Positions 35,818 through 44,749 are shown, numbered from the stretch's first letter. The stretch is DNA of 64,000 nt from Flectobacillus roseus (GCF_030056665.1 NZ_JASHIG010000020.1), one strand, 5' to 3'. Numbers and translations: made by a program. The notes: generated by a model not told the origin, from the letters alone.

Positions 35818-36059
35818 GAATGCTGAATTATGAGTTGTAAATTTTTAATGTAAAATTTTAATTATCAATATTTTACACCTTCAATTAATTAAGTTTTCTG
35901 ATTACTGGACAAAAAGAGAAAAGGTATTTAGACTTTTTCAATGAATGTTTAAAAACAGTTTAAAACTGTTAAAAAAATGAGTCCAAGACTAAGTCTTGAA
36001 ATAGTAACTTTGTTAAAAACATTTTAACACTCTTTGCCTTGTACCTGTTGCCTGTTCCC
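35818..36059. repeat. Repeat remnants: inverted R2 end and R1 3' end
   Basis: At 35818-35850 the sequence TGCTGAATTATGAGTTGTAA is the reverse complement of the R2-end fragment at 59236. At 36012-36059 GTTAAAAACATTTTAACACT followed by CTTTGCCTTGTACCTGTTGC is the 3' half of R1. Between them the DNA is AT-rich. This covers the 285-base gap upstream of AlkD and downstream of the S9 peptidase. Confidence 0.5.
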
Positions 36060-36070
36060 TTTTATATATA

Positions 36071-38431
36071 TTACTTTTTCAATTCTTCTTCAAACAGTTT
36101 AAAAATACGTTTGTATTCGTCCATCCAAGAAGTTGGCTCTACAAAACCGTGATCTTCCATTGGATAGGCTGCTAACTCCCAATTTTCTTTTTTCAACTCA
36201 ATTAGTCTTTGTGAAAGACGCACAACATCTTGGAAGTGAACGTTTACATCGACCATACCATGGCAAATCAATAAGCGATTTTTTAAACCTGCTGCATGAT
36301 AAATTGGCGAGCTACGGCGGTAAGCAATTGAATCTTTTTGTGGTTCATTCAAAATATTAGCCGTGTAAGGGTGGTTATAAGCAGCCCAATCAGTTACAGG
36401 GCGCAATGCAGCGCCTGCTTTGAATGTATCAGGAGAAGTAAATAAAGCCATCAAGGTCATAAATCCACCATAAGAACCACCATAAATACCGATTTTCTTA
36501 GCATCTACTCCATGTTTTTCTACCAGCCATTTAGCAGCATCTACGTGGTCGGTAAGGTCTTTTCCTCCCATAAAACGGTAAATTCCTGTACGCCAATCAC
36601 GACCATAGCCTGCCGAACCACGGTAATCAATATCTAATACATCATAGCCATTGTCTACCAAGAAATTATGGAACATATATTCTCTGAAATATTGACTCCA
36701 CCATTTATGTGCATTTTGCAAATATCCTGCCCCATGTACAAAAATTACCGCTGGCTTTTTACCCTTTGCACCTTTTCCTTCATAATAACGAGCATAAATA
36801 TCCTCACCGTCTCTGGCTTTGATGGTCAACACTTGTGGATCACGCCATTTGTATGCCTTAAAATGTTCGCTGGTTGATTGAGTCAATTGCATTGCAGGGG
36901 CTGTCGGTGAATTGTCTTGCAAATACAATTCCCAAGGTTTTGTACTCTCTGAGTGCAAATAAGCTAACTTGGTTTCATCTGGCGATAATACTACTTGATT
37001 AGAACCTGCTAGTTTGGTCAAGCGAGTACGCTCACCGCCAGTAACTGACATTTTGTAAAAATGCTGTTCGCCAGGGTGTACTTCGTTCGTGGTGATATAA
37101 AAGAAGTTTTTGTCTTTTGAAAGTTGTAAACTTTGAACTTCAAACTTTCCTTTAGTCAATTGTTTCTTTTGATTATTCGACAAATCAACTGTGTAAATAT
37201 GCGAGTATCCATCAGCCTCCGATTGAAAATATAAGGTTTTTTGATCAGCTAAAAAACCTATGCTTCCTGTACCAAAACCGATATTAGGTCCACCAATCCA
37301 TGCTTCGTCATGTTGGCGATCGATAGTTTCGAGTTTGAGAGTAATAGGGTCAAACTTCAAAATCCAACGGTCTTTGTTATCAGTACTACGAGCTACCATT
37401 ACGGCGTATTTACTATCTTCAGACCATACTGGACCGCTCATGAGCACCATTCTTGCTTCGGGCTTTTTAGCTTTAGCAGTATCTTTTTTTACTGCATACT
37501 CTTTCAAATAAGCAGGTTGGTCATAAATTCCTTCGATACCTTTGGTTGGGATAGAGGCAATTGTGTCCTTCGCAATTTGATACACAAAATACTCATAGCT
37601 AGCCGCTGGCGCACCCACTTTGGTACGAGCAGGAATATCTTCCGTAAAGCCTGACTCTGTCACATAATTTGGTACAATCGTGGATTTGCTTCCTGTAGCA
37701 GATTTGGACAAGCGGAAGGTAATATAAGCTCCATCTGGGCTCAACACGAGGTTGTCGATACGCTTTTCGTCTAGGTAAAATTCTTTGGGACGTTTTGGAG
37801 AATCGGCTTTACTAATTTTTTCACCTTCTTTCTTTTTATCCGCACGTTCTTTCAAAATGTCAAACATTGATAATTGATCTTGTTTCAACCATTTATCTTG
37901 TTCGCTTTGTTTAGCTTCTGGTCTTTTTGCACCTGCAATAAAATTACTTAGCTGAACCAATTCGCCATTGGAAAGATTGAAGCTAAACAGGTTATTGGCT
38001 TTTGTAAAAATGATTTTATCCTCTTTTCCCGAAAACTCCGCATCAGATTCATATTCCAAAGTATTGGTAATCTGGCGTACTGCTTGTGTTTGGGTATCCA
38101 TCAAAAAAATATCTCCGTTACGAGTAAATACTTTCTTAGAACGGTCTTTGCTATACACGCCAAAAGCAGAAGGCAATCCACGACGTACACTAGGCGATAC
38201 TTTGAAGATTTTTTTGTCAGAAACTAATAAACCATAAAGAGAGTCGGCCTTATTTTTATCAGGATTCCAGTTAAAATAAATAGTTTTGTTATCTTCCGAC
38301 CAGAAAATATTAGAAGGTAAACTTCCGATACTATTCTTGGGGTCTTGCATGATACTTTCGATGCTTAGTTTTTGGGCAAAAGTCATCGAACAACAGAGGT
38401 AAGCAAAAATGAAGAAATAGATTTTTTTCAT
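36071..38431 (-). CDS. S9 family (DPP-IV-like) serine peptidase, exported
   Basis: 786 residues from ATG 38431; a 21-codon upstream extension lacks signal-peptide character and is rejected. The signal peptide is KKIYFFIFAYLCCSMTFAQ. The N-terminal part is a DPP-IV-type beta-propeller with repeated SPD/SED motifs (LVLSPDGAYITFRLSK). The C-terminal alpha/beta hydrolase has the nucleophile in IGIYGGSYGGFMTL (near residue 653), Asp in CHGMVDVNVHFQD (near 728) and His in YPMEDHGFVEP (near 761), the correct Ser-Asp-His order. It would trim dipeptides or short peptides in the periplasm. It diverges from gpsA. Confidence 0.92.
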   Translation of the reverse strand: MKKIYFFIFAYLCCSMTFAQKLSIESIMQDPKNSIGSLPSNIFWSEDNKTIYFNWNPDKNKADSLYGLLVSDKKIFKVSPSVRRGLPSAFGVYSKDRSKKVFTRNGDIFLMDTQTQAVRQITNTLEYESDAEFSGKEDKIIFTKANNLFSFNLSNGELVQLSNFIAGAKRPEAKQSEQDKWLKQDQLSMFDILKERADKKKEGEKISKADSPKRPKEFYLDEKRIDNLVLSPDGAYITFRLSKSATGSKSTIVPNYVTESGFTEDIPARTKVGAPAASYEYFVYQIAKDTIASIPTKGIEGIYDQPAYLKEYAVKKDTAKAKKPEARMVLMSGPVWSEDSKYAVMVARSTDNKDRWILKFDPITLKLETIDRQHDEAWIGGPNIGFGTGSIGFLADQKTLYFQSEADGYSHIYTVDLSNNQKKQLTKGKFEVQSLQLSKDKNFFYITTNEVHPGEQHFYKMSVTGGERTRLTKLAGSNQVVLSPDETKLAYLHSESTKPWELYLQDNSPTAPAMQLTQSTSEHFKAYKWRDPQVLTIKARDGEDIYARYYEGKGAKGKKPAVIFVHGAGYLQNAHKWWSQYFREYMFHNFLVDNGYDVLDIDYRGSAGYGRDWRTGIYRFMGGKDLTDHVDAAKWLVEKHGVDAKKIGIYGGSYGGFMTLMALFTSPDTFKAGAALRPVTDWAAYNHPYTANILNEPQKDSIAYRRSSPIYHAAGLKNRLLICHGMVDVNVHFQDVVRLSQRLIELKKENWELAAYPMEDHGFVEPTSWMDEYKRIFKLFEEELKK

Positions 38432-38563
38432 GTAAGATGAAGCGTTTATTGTTGAGATAAATGTGGTATGGCAGGTACATTTGCCAATACGCATAACAAA
38501 TTAGCAAAAAAACCTCGGAATCACATAACTCCAAAATTCCCAGAAGTATGTAACTTTACTCCC

Positions 38564-39589
38564 ATGACAGAAATTCCAGCTTTTAAGAAAAATTTGCCTA
38601 CTCAAATCGCAGTATTGGGTGGTGGCAGTTGGGCTACAGCAATTATTAAGATTTTGTCGGAAAACAACGTTAAAATCAAGTGGTGGTTGCGTCGCAAATC
38701 GGATGTGGATTTTATCAAAAAATACAATCATAATCCTAGTTACCTAACCGATGCTCCGTTGAATCCTCGTAAGGTGCGTGCTTATCACAAGATGCACGAC
38801 GCCCTTAATGGCGTAGAATACGTCATTTTGGCTGTACCTGCGGCATTTATTCCTGATGCACTCAAAAACCTTAACCGTAATCACTTTGCTGGTAAAAAGA
38901 TTGTTTCTGCCATCAAAGGGATGATTCCTGAGGAAAATATGTTGGTTACAGACTGGATGGAAAAGGTATTTGGAGTTCCTCAAAATATGCTTGCGGCGAT
39001 TGCGGGTCCTTGTCACGCCGAAGAGGTTGCCCTCGAAAAACAATCTTATTTGACGATTGCATCTCCCAACCTTCATGTGGCGCAGGATTATGCCAACCTT
39101 ATGAGTTGTCGCTACATTCAGGCCAATCCTATTGGTGATTTGTATGGTGTAGAATACTGTGCTGTTATCAAAAATATTATTGCCATGGCTTGTGGTATTA
39201 CCCACGGACTAGGCTACGGCGATAACTTCCAAGCGGTAATGGTATCTAATGCGATGCAAGAAATCAAACGTTTCCTAGATATAGTTTACCCTGACCCGTA
39301 TCGTGACCTTCATAGCTCTGGGTATTTGGGTGACTTGCTAGTAACTGCCTACTCGCAATTTTCACGTAACCGTACTTTCGGTAATATGATTGGACGTGGC
39401 TATTCTGTCAAATCAGCGCAAATTGAAATGAACATGGTAGCTGAAGGCTATTATGCAGTAAAAAGTATTCATCAAGTCAACAAACAATACGATGTGTCGA
39501 TGCCTATCATCGATGCCGTTTACAATATTTTATACGAAAAAGCTGTCCCTGCCAACGAGATTATGACTTTGAGAACATTCTTGAAGTAG
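38564..39589 (+). CDS. gpsA: NAD(P)H-dependent glycerol-3-phosphate dehydrogenase
   Basis: Reduces dihydroxyacetone phosphate to sn-glycerol 3-phosphate for phospholipid synthesis, in the cytoplasm. It has 341 residues from ATG 38564; the longer in-frame extension to 38468 overlaps the S9 gene's upstream region and lacks conservation. The nucleotide-binding motif is QIAVLGGGSWATAIIKIL. IAGPCHAEEVALEKQSY marks the end of the N-terminal domain. The catalytic Lys is in YCAVIKNIIAMACGITHGLG, and GYLGDLLVTAYSQFSRNRTF is also typical. It is monocistronic, and repeat R3-C follows. Confidence 0.95.
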   Translation: MTEIPAFKKNLPTQIAVLGGGSWATAIIKILSENNVKIKWWLRRKSDVDFIKKYNHNPSYLTDAPLNPRKVRAYHKMHDALNGVEYVILAVPAAFIPDALKNLNRNHFAGKKIVSAIKGMIPEENMLVTDWMEKVFGVPQNMLAAIAGPCHAEEVALEKQSYLTIASPNLHVAQDYANLMSCRYIQANPIGDLYGVEYCAVIKNIIAMACGITHGLGYGDNFQAVMVSNAMQEIKRFLDIVYPDPYRDLHSSGYLGDLLVTAYSQFSRNRTFGNMIGRGYSVKSAQIEMNMVAEGYYAVKSIHQVNKQYDVSMPIIDAVYNILYEKAVPANEIMTLRTFLK

Positions 39590-39599
39590 ATTCTTAAAT

Positions 39600-39750
39600 T
39601 GAGTGATTTGTGATTGAGTGGTTGAGTGATTTTTTAAAGATTTATATTCTTGATGTAGAGACGTAATACTTTACGTCTTAAACCAAATCATATCTCGCAC
39701 ACTAGCATCAAAAAAAGCGGTCGGAAAACATTTTTCGACCGCTTTTTTAT
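39600..39750. repeat. Composite palindromic repeat R3, copy C (one arm and core)
   Basis: Has the left outer arm (GAGTGATTTTTTAAAGATTT like copy B), the second palindrome GTAGAGACGTAATACTTTAC (39655-39680) and the core hairpin (39707-39750, AAAAAAGCGGTCGGAAAA / TTTTTCGACCGCTTTTTT). The right arm is missing. It lies between gpsA and the convergent HIT gene. Confidence 0.75.
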
Positions 39751-39863
39751 GCAATAGCTTGAGTTTTATCCAACTAGCCAAGTTTACAGGACAGTATTAA
39801 GCTGGAATGTTGCTGACGCCAAGTTGTTGGAAATAATTCCAACAAAGGCAAGAAAGCAAAGTG

Positions 39864-40259
39864 CTATTTCAAAAATGATTTTATTCTTTCTGCCGTAGCT
39901 GTTAATTCTTCTTGTGTTGGCTTGAGCTTTTCACGAGTGAAGTTAATATCATTCATCGTATTCAAAGGAATCAAATGCACGTGAGCATGAGGTACTTCCA
40001 AACCAATTACCGACACGCCAATACGTCTACTTGGACACGCTTGAGATAAAGCTGGCGCAATTTTTTTGGCAAATAGCATCAAGCCTGACAATAGTTCGTC
40101 TTCAATATCGAAAATATAATCAATCTCTCTTTTCGGAATTACTAGAGTATGTCCTTCTGCCAAAGGCATAATATCCAAAAATGCTAGATAGTTTTCGTCT
40201 TCTGCAATTTTGTGGCAAGGAATCTCGCCATTAATAATCTTTGTGAAAATAGTTGCCAT
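39864..40259 (-). CDS. HIT family nucleotide hydrolase/transferase
   Basis: 131 residues with the histidine triad VPHAHVHLIPL (near residue 92), plus the N-terminal TIFTKIINGEIPCHKIAEDE and HTLVIPKREIDYIFD segments common to Hint-type proteins. These cleave AMP-lysine or similar phosphoramidates in the cytoplasm; the physiological substrate is not known. The two zinc-ligand cysteines of some HIT proteins are not in the usual place. It is a single gene, and repeat R1-c lies upstream. Confidence 0.92.
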   Translation of the reverse strand: MATIFTKIINGEIPCHKIAEDENYLAFLDIMPLAEGHTLVIPKREIDYIFDIEDELLSGLMLFAKKIAPALSQACPSRRIGVSVIGLEVPHAHVHLIPLNTMNDINFTREKLKPTQEELTATAERIKSFLK

Positions 40260-40309
40260 TTCTATAATTGTTCTTGGTTATTAGGAATCAGGGAATAATA
40301 AGTTAGCAC

Positions 40310-40420
40310 GCAAAATGAAATTTATTTTTTGAGCTTACGGCTTTCAGCTTTGGGCATTCGGCAAATACATAGCTATCGTTACTAAAAAACATTTAACACT
40401 CTTTGCCTTGTGCCTAAAAC
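40310..40420 (+). repeat. Dispersed intergenic repeat R1, copy c
   Basis: GCAAAATGAAATTTATTTTT, GCTTACGGCTTTCAGC, TTTGGGCATTCGGCAAATAC, TAGCTATCGTTACTAAAAAA, CATTTAACACTCTTTGCC, in the same order as other R1 copies. It lies between the HIT and gamma carbonic anhydrase genes. Confidence 0.7.
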
Positions 40421-40503
40421 AAAAAATTCAAATCTAATTTTACACGACTTCTTATCTGTTTTCAATCTACCTATCCTCATTATATCAGGATGAGTAAACT
40501 TTT

Positions 40504-41016
40504 TTACTCTTTAAACCATTCGGCATACATCAAGTAATTATTTGCCGTGCGCATAAATACCTCCGCCGCTGCTGGTGATACTTCTTTTAATAATTTGGCA
40601 GGATTTCCTGCATAAATTGAACCCGCTGGTACACGAGTATTTTGTGTAACGATGGCACCTGCGGCAATAATCGAACCCGATTCTATGACGGCGCCATCCA
40701 TGACAATTGCTCCCATCCCAATTAATACTTGGTCTTCAATTACACAACCATGGACTACAGCATTATGTGCTATCGAAACATAATTGCCAATAATTGTCCT
40801 AGTTTTTTGGTAAGTACAATGTATTACTGCCCCATCCTGAATATTGGTATTATGACCAATTTCAATCGCATTGACATCGCCTCTCACTACCGCATTGAAC
40901 CAAATCGTACAGTTGTCGCCCATTTTTACATCTCCTACAACCGTTGCATTTTCTGCAATCCAACAATTTTCGCCCCATACTGGCGAAACACCTTTTACTG
41001 GTTTAATAAGTGCCAT
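40504..41016 (-). CDS. Gamma carbonic anhydrase family protein (left-handed beta-helix)
   Basis: 170 residues from ATG 41016 (the in-frame upstream ATG at 41070 adds a poorly conserved 18-residue extension). Hexapeptide repeats are clear (NATVVGDVKMGDNCTIWFNA, IAHNAVVHGCVIEDQVLIG). The histidines of the metal site are in GAVIHC, then SIAHNAVVHGC (H-x4-H), as in YrdA/PaaY proteins. The protein would be a trimer with metal between subunits. Carbonic anhydrase activity in this subfamily is often unproven, so only the family is certain. The 3' end of repeat R1-c lies about 80 bases after the stop. Confidence 0.88.
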   Translation of the reverse strand: MALIKPVKGVSPVWGENCWIAENATVVGDVKMGDNCTIWFNAVVRGDVNAIEIGHNTNIQDGAVIHCTYQKTRTIIGNYVSIAHNAVVHGCVIEDQVLIGMGAIVMDGAVIESGSIIAAGAIVTQNTRVPAGSIYAGNPAKLLKEVSPAAAEVFMRTANNYLMYAEWFKE

Positions 41017-41183
41017 TTTTGTTTTGTTATGTAAAAATAGTTTTGAATGAAATTCACCTCTCCCTCTCACACTTTCATCCGCAAGTTAAGGTATATCTCT
41101 AATACTCTCCTATTTCGGCTTTGATAAAATCTGGAAGTCTTGGAATATTGAAAATAATTTTGTGCTTTAGGCTGTATGTTTTA

Positions 41184-41495
41184 GGCTGTATGCCATAGGC
41201 TTTAGGCAAAAGGTCTTTATAATTTCATAAAAAACGCCTTCTTTTCTTTAGCTTTCGGCTTTCAGGTTTGGGCATTCGGCAAGCACACATCCATCGTTAT
41301 TGAATGCTTTAGGCTGTATGCCGTAGGCTTTAGGCAAAAGGTCTTTATAATTTCACAAAAACGCCTTCTTTTCTTTAGCTTTCGGCTTTCAGGTTTGGGC
41401 ATTTGGCAAGCACATATCCATCGTTACTAAAAACCATTTAACACTCTTTGCCTTGTGCCTGTTGCCTAGTGCCTTGTGCCTTGTGCCTAAAACAC
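41184..41495 (+). repeat. R1 repeat region with a 128-bp tandem duplication
   Basis: The unit starting GGCTGTATGCCATAGGCTTT occurs at 41184-41311 and again from 41312 to about 41435 with few differences (AGGTCTTTATAATTTCA, ACGCCTTCTTTTCTTTAG, CTTTCGGCTTTCAGG, TTGGGCATT are in both). The second unit runs into the normal R1 end, with GCCTTGTGCC repeated (41453-41485). It occupies most of the 643-base divergent gap between the carbonic anhydrase and DUF4349 genes. The parts on either side (41017-41183, 41496-41659) show only further AGGCTGTATG words and AT-rich DNA. Confidence 0.75.
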
Positions 41496-41659
41496 AAAAC
41501 TTAAATCTAACCAACCCAATAATTAAAAATAAATTTATATTTTTTTAATTATTTTTTAATTATTCAAAATAATAGAATCTACCTTCTCGTTAAGTGAATA
41601 ATCAAGTTTTTAAAATATTGATACCTGTTCATCTTTTCCCAACAACCATTTCCACAACT

Positions 41660-42544
41660 ATGAAAAAGTACATCATTATTAGCACCATAAGTCTTGCTAT
41701 AGGCTTAGTATCATGTGCTGAGCACAAATCAGAATCGGGAGCAGAATCGTATGAAACGGCGGCTTTAGACTCTGCCTCGGTTACTATGGAAGGAGACATT
41801 TCTTTGCCTGCCAAACGTCAATTTGTCAGAACTGCCCAGCTTAATTTTAGAGTAAAAGATGTTCAAAAAACGACTAATGATATTACAGAACTAACCAAGA
41901 AATGGGGTGGATTTGTGACAAACTCAACTATGAGTTCAAATGTAATTAGTAGTCAAGATGTAGCAATCAGTCAAGATTCCTTGATGAGAAATGAGACCTT
42001 CGAACTTTCTAATCAAATTACCTTGCGCATACCTACAGTATATTTTGATGATGCTTTGATAGCATTACAACCTTATGTATTGTTCATGGAAAGTCAATCT
42101 ATCGGTGCCAATGATGTTAGTCTTGAATTACTGGCAAGTCAAGTAAGGAAAAGTCGATTTAGCAGTTTTGAAAAGAAATATAACCAAGAAATCAAGAAGG
42201 GAACAAATCTAAAAGATACGGCTCCTGCGACAGAAAGCCTCTATCATATACAATCGCAAGCGGATACACGTCAGATTGAAACACTTGCCTTAAAAGATCA
42301 AGTTGCCTACAGCACCATCAATGTACACATTTATCAGCCTGCACAAGTACACCGAGAAGTGCTTGCTAATCTTGAAAGTGAAGCGTTTAAAAGACCAAAT
42401 TTTGGAGTTAGTTTAATCGAAAGCGTAAATCAAGGCTGGTATTTATTTCAAGACCTAATCCTATTCTTTACCAGATTCTGGATGCTTTTGATATTAGGAG
42501 GGTTAGGATACTGGGGATTTAGAAAGATGAAAAAAATAGCTTAA
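41660..42544 (+). CDS. DUF4349 lipoprotein with C-terminal membrane segment
   Basis: 294 residues from ATG 41660 (a GTG at 41594 is also in frame). The signal peptide IIISTISLAIGLVSC carries a lipobox with Cys near residue 19. The middle, beginning RQFVRTAQLNFRVKDVQKTT and including GGFVTNSTMSSN, then the paired-helix region, is the DUF4349 pattern. A hydrophobic segment near the C-terminus (RFWMLLILGGLGYWGFRKMK) anchors the protein, so it should span from the periplasm to the inner membrane. No function is known. The stop overlaps the stop of the convergent lipoprotein gene by four bases. Confidence 0.85.
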   Translation: MKKYIIISTISLAIGLVSCAEHKSESGAESYETAALDSASVTMEGDISLPAKRQFVRTAQLNFRVKDVQKTTNDITELTKKWGGFVTNSTMSSNVISSQDVAISQDSLMRNETFELSNQITLRIPTVYFDDALIALQPYVLFMESQSIGANDVSLELLASQVRKSRFSSFEKKYNQEIKKGTNLKDTAPATESLYHIQSQADTRQIETLALKDQVAYSTINVHIYQPAQVHREVLANLESEAFKRPNFGVSLIESVNQGWYLFQDLILFFTRFWMLLILGGLGYWGFRKMKKIA

Positions 42545-43098
42545 TCTCTTATATCAAAACGACCATCAGAAAGGGTAACTCTCTCTGAAGGGCTATCCTT
42601 TTTTTGGAATGTTACCTCAAATGTTCCTGAAAAAATCTTTCTTGTAGTGTCGTAATAAGTAATATTCACTTTGTTTTCGCAGGTATTACAAACTACATAT
42701 TGTGCACAATCGCCGTTGGCGCAACGCTGATACAAACTAGCGTAGGGAGTAAACTCCAATGCATTTTTCGGAAAAAAACTCATAAAACGATATGTACCAA
42801 CTCCATTGACCCCATTAATCATCAAGCTAATCGACTCCAATGTTTGCTGATTGGTTACGGCAATGCGTAAAGTCTGTTGTTGTAATTTTCCCCAAACCAC
42901 AGGAGCTGGCTTGATATTGGGATTAGAACGATATTTTTGAAAAGGTACCCACAAACTTCCATTGATTTTAGTACCAAAAGTTTGTAAACCCTCGTGTGTC
43001 GCGTCGGGCAATGCTTGTGGTTCTACATAGTCGTTTATCTCGCAACTACAAAGCGAGCAAAGTCCCAACCAAATGCATATATAGTACCATTTTTTCAT
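42541..43098 (-). CDS. Lipoprotein, DUF6252-like
   Basis: 185 residues from ATG 43098; the TTG nine bases upstream is also in frame. The signal peptide CIWLGLCSLCSCEIND has a lipobox with the lipidated Cys about residue 19. After a Pro-rich linker, LQTFGTKINGSLWVPFQKYR resembles the opening of DUF6252 proteins, and the tail is beta-rich (IFSGTFEVTFQKKDSPSERV). Five further Cys (CANGDCAQYVVCNTC) lie close together near residue 128 and could be disulfide-linked or bind metal. Function unknown; the family call is tentative. Confidence 0.6.
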   Translation of the reverse strand: MKKWYYICIWLGLCSLCSCEINDYVEPQALPDATHEGLQTFGTKINGSLWVPFQKYRSNPNIKPAPVVWGKLQQQTLRIAVTNQQTLESISLMINGVNGVGTYRFMSFFPKNALEFTPYASLYQRCANGDCAQYVVCNTCENKVNITYYDTTRKIFSGTFEVTFQKKDSPSERVTLSDGRFDIRD

Positions 43099-43191
43099 AT
43101 ACTTCAAATTTAGAATTTTCTCAGAAAAAACAATATTATCTGTAGATTAAATTTTATTTTAAAAGGGATCAGGCACAAGGGAAGAGGGGAG

Positions 43192-43374
43192 AGTGATGAG
43201 TTGTCCTTAGTTTTAGACAAAAAAGTTCTTGATAGTGTCAAACAATTTCGGACTTGGGATTTCTGATTTCGGAAATATTGTCCAATATGAAACAAGAAAG
43301 GAATTTGTATTTCCGCAATCCAACATCCGAAATCCCCAATTCTCCCGAACTCCGCACTCAAAACTCAAAACTCC
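43192..43374. repeat. Dispersed inverted repeat R2, copy b
   Basis: AGTGATGAGTTGTCCTTAG, TTTTAGACAAAAAAGT, CTTGATAGTGTCAAACAA, TTTCGGACTTGGGATTTC and TTTCCGCAATCCAACATCCG line up with copy c at 45697-45908 along the whole length. The ends are inverted relative to each other. This copy sits in a divergent gap, preceded (43166-43183) by a short R1-like GATCAGGCACAAGG. The remaining 431-base gap is AT-rich. Confidence 0.75.
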
Positions 43375-43538
43375 CCTATTTGCTCTTTAAAATTCAAAAA
43401 AAAATCCTCTCCCCCTGTAACCTTTCTTCTGAAACCTTCATCCTATAGTCAAATATTCAGCAAACACCGACATAGACGCTAGCAATGAAGGTGACTGAAA
43501 TGTAAACAGATTTTAACAACTTAAACATTTATAAAGAC

Positions 43539-43898
43539 ATGGTTTCAGAAGGATTGGTTGCGCTCTTAATCCCAATCGTGAGTACAGTAGGCTTATTTAC
43601 GATGATTGTATTTTTAAGAAAATTCGACAACGACGAAAAAATGGCAATGATTGCCAAAGGAATGATGCCTCCAAGCAAGTCTATCAATATTAATCCTGCC
43701 AATTCTCTACGTTGGGGTTTAGTGGCTATTGGTGTTGGTCTAGGCTTATTAATTGGACATTTCCTTGAAGCAAATTTAGGCTTCGACGACGAGGTAGCGT
43801 ATTTCTCTATGATTTTTGTATTTGGTGGAATTGGACTTTTGTTATCATATTTTCTCCAAATGAAGATTAATGAAAAACAAGGACGTAAAGAAGAATAA
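43539..43898 (+). CDS. DUF6249 family small membrane protein
   Basis: 119 residues. Three hydrophobic segments (LLIPIVSTVGLFTMIVFL, WGLVAIGVGLGLLIGHF, FSMIFVFGGIGLLLSYF) surround a short cytoplasmic loop with NDEKMAMIAKGMMP. That loop is the hallmark of DUF6249, a Bacteroidota family commonly found beside sigma-24/anti-sigma genes. None is adjacent here, so the usual context is missing. Function unknown. Confidence 0.8.
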   Translation: MVSEGLVALLIPIVSTVGLFTMIVFLRKFDNDEKMAMIAKGMMPPSKSININPANSLRWGLVAIGVGLGLLIGHFLEANLGFDDEVAYFSMIFVFGGIGLLLSYFLQMKINEKQGRKEE

Positions 43899-43977
43899 AC
43901 GACATACGGACAGATTTTTTTATTTTTTTTGAAAAAAATAAAATTTTAGGCCTCTAAACGGTACCAAAATGATTATG

Positions 43978-44010
43978 AAGGTCTTAGCATTACTTGCTAA
44001 GACCTTTTTT
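43978..44010 (+). terminator. Terminator after the DUF6249 gene
   Basis: AAGGTCTTAGCA (43978-43989) and TGCTAAGACC (43995-44004) form a stable hairpin, followed by six T. Confidence 0.85.
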
Positions 44011-44140
44011 GTTGCTCTTTTCGGAGCATTAACAAAACCTTAACAAGTATTAACATTTTGTTATGAGACCTTCGGAACACTTTGCCGTTATAAGTACATA
44101 TTTATAAAACGCATCTTTCAAGAAATTTAACTTTTCTAAT

Positions 44141-44749
44141 ATGAAAAAATTACTTGCTTCCCTAGCTATCGTATTAAGTGTAGTATCGTTTGCTAATGCT
44201 CAAAAAATTGCCTTCAAAGGCGGGTTCACTTATTCTGATGCTATCATGTCACCAGAACCTGTTGATATAATCGATGGTAAAGCGGGTTTTCATGCAGGTA
44301 TTGTATTGCAAGATTTAATGCTTTCTGACAAAATAGGAATTCAACCCGAACTTATTTATTCACAACAAGGCTTCAAGATTGGTAGTGTAGGCTCGATTGG
44401 TATGCACTATCTTTCTTTGCCTATTTTATTGAAATTCCCTGTTACCGAAGAACTTTCTTTGTTGGCTGGTCCACAAATAAGCTATTTAACTAATACCAAA
44501 ATTGGTATTGGAAACGGTTTTTTCTCAGTCAACTACAACGGTCTTTTCAAAGACATTGACTTAGGACTTGCTGGTGGCTTGGAATACAAAGTTTCCGATA
44601 AAGTTGCTTTAGGAGGACGTTATGTATTGGGCTTGAGCAATGTCAACAAGGATTTCCAAATAGATAGTAACAATAATTTATCTGACTATCTCACTATCAA
44701 AAACACCTCTGCTCAAGTATATGTTAGCTTTAGCTTTGGCAAAAACTAA
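44141..44749 (+). CDS. Porin family outer-membrane beta-barrel protein (OMP_b-brl_2 type)
   Basis: 202 residues. The signal peptide is MKKLLASLAIVLSVVSFANA. The mature chain starts QKIAFKGGFTYSDAIM and contains amphipathic strands (GIQPELIYSQQGFKIGSVGS, SLLAGPQISYLTNTKIGIG, VALGGRYVLGLSNVNKDF) of an eight-stranded barrel, ending VYVSFSFGKN. This is the small OmpX/OmpA-like family abundant in Bacteroidota, with a structural or unknown role. It is monocistronic with a terminator downstream. Confidence 0.85.
   Translation: MKKLLASLAIVLSVVSFANAQKIAFKGGFTYSDAIMSPEPVDIIDGKAGFHAGIVLQDLMLSDKIGIQPELIYSQQGFKIGSVGSIGMHYLSLPILLKFPVTEELSLLAGPQISYLTNTKIGIGNGFFSVNYNGLFKDIDLGLAGGLEYKVSDKVALGGRYVLGLSNVNKDFQIDSNNNLSDYLTIKNTSAQVYVSFSFGKN

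Noticed and set aside
41017..41659. R1 tandem region as a CRISPR array
   Set aside because: There are only two long, nearly identical units with no short repeat/spacer alternation, and no cas genes nearby.
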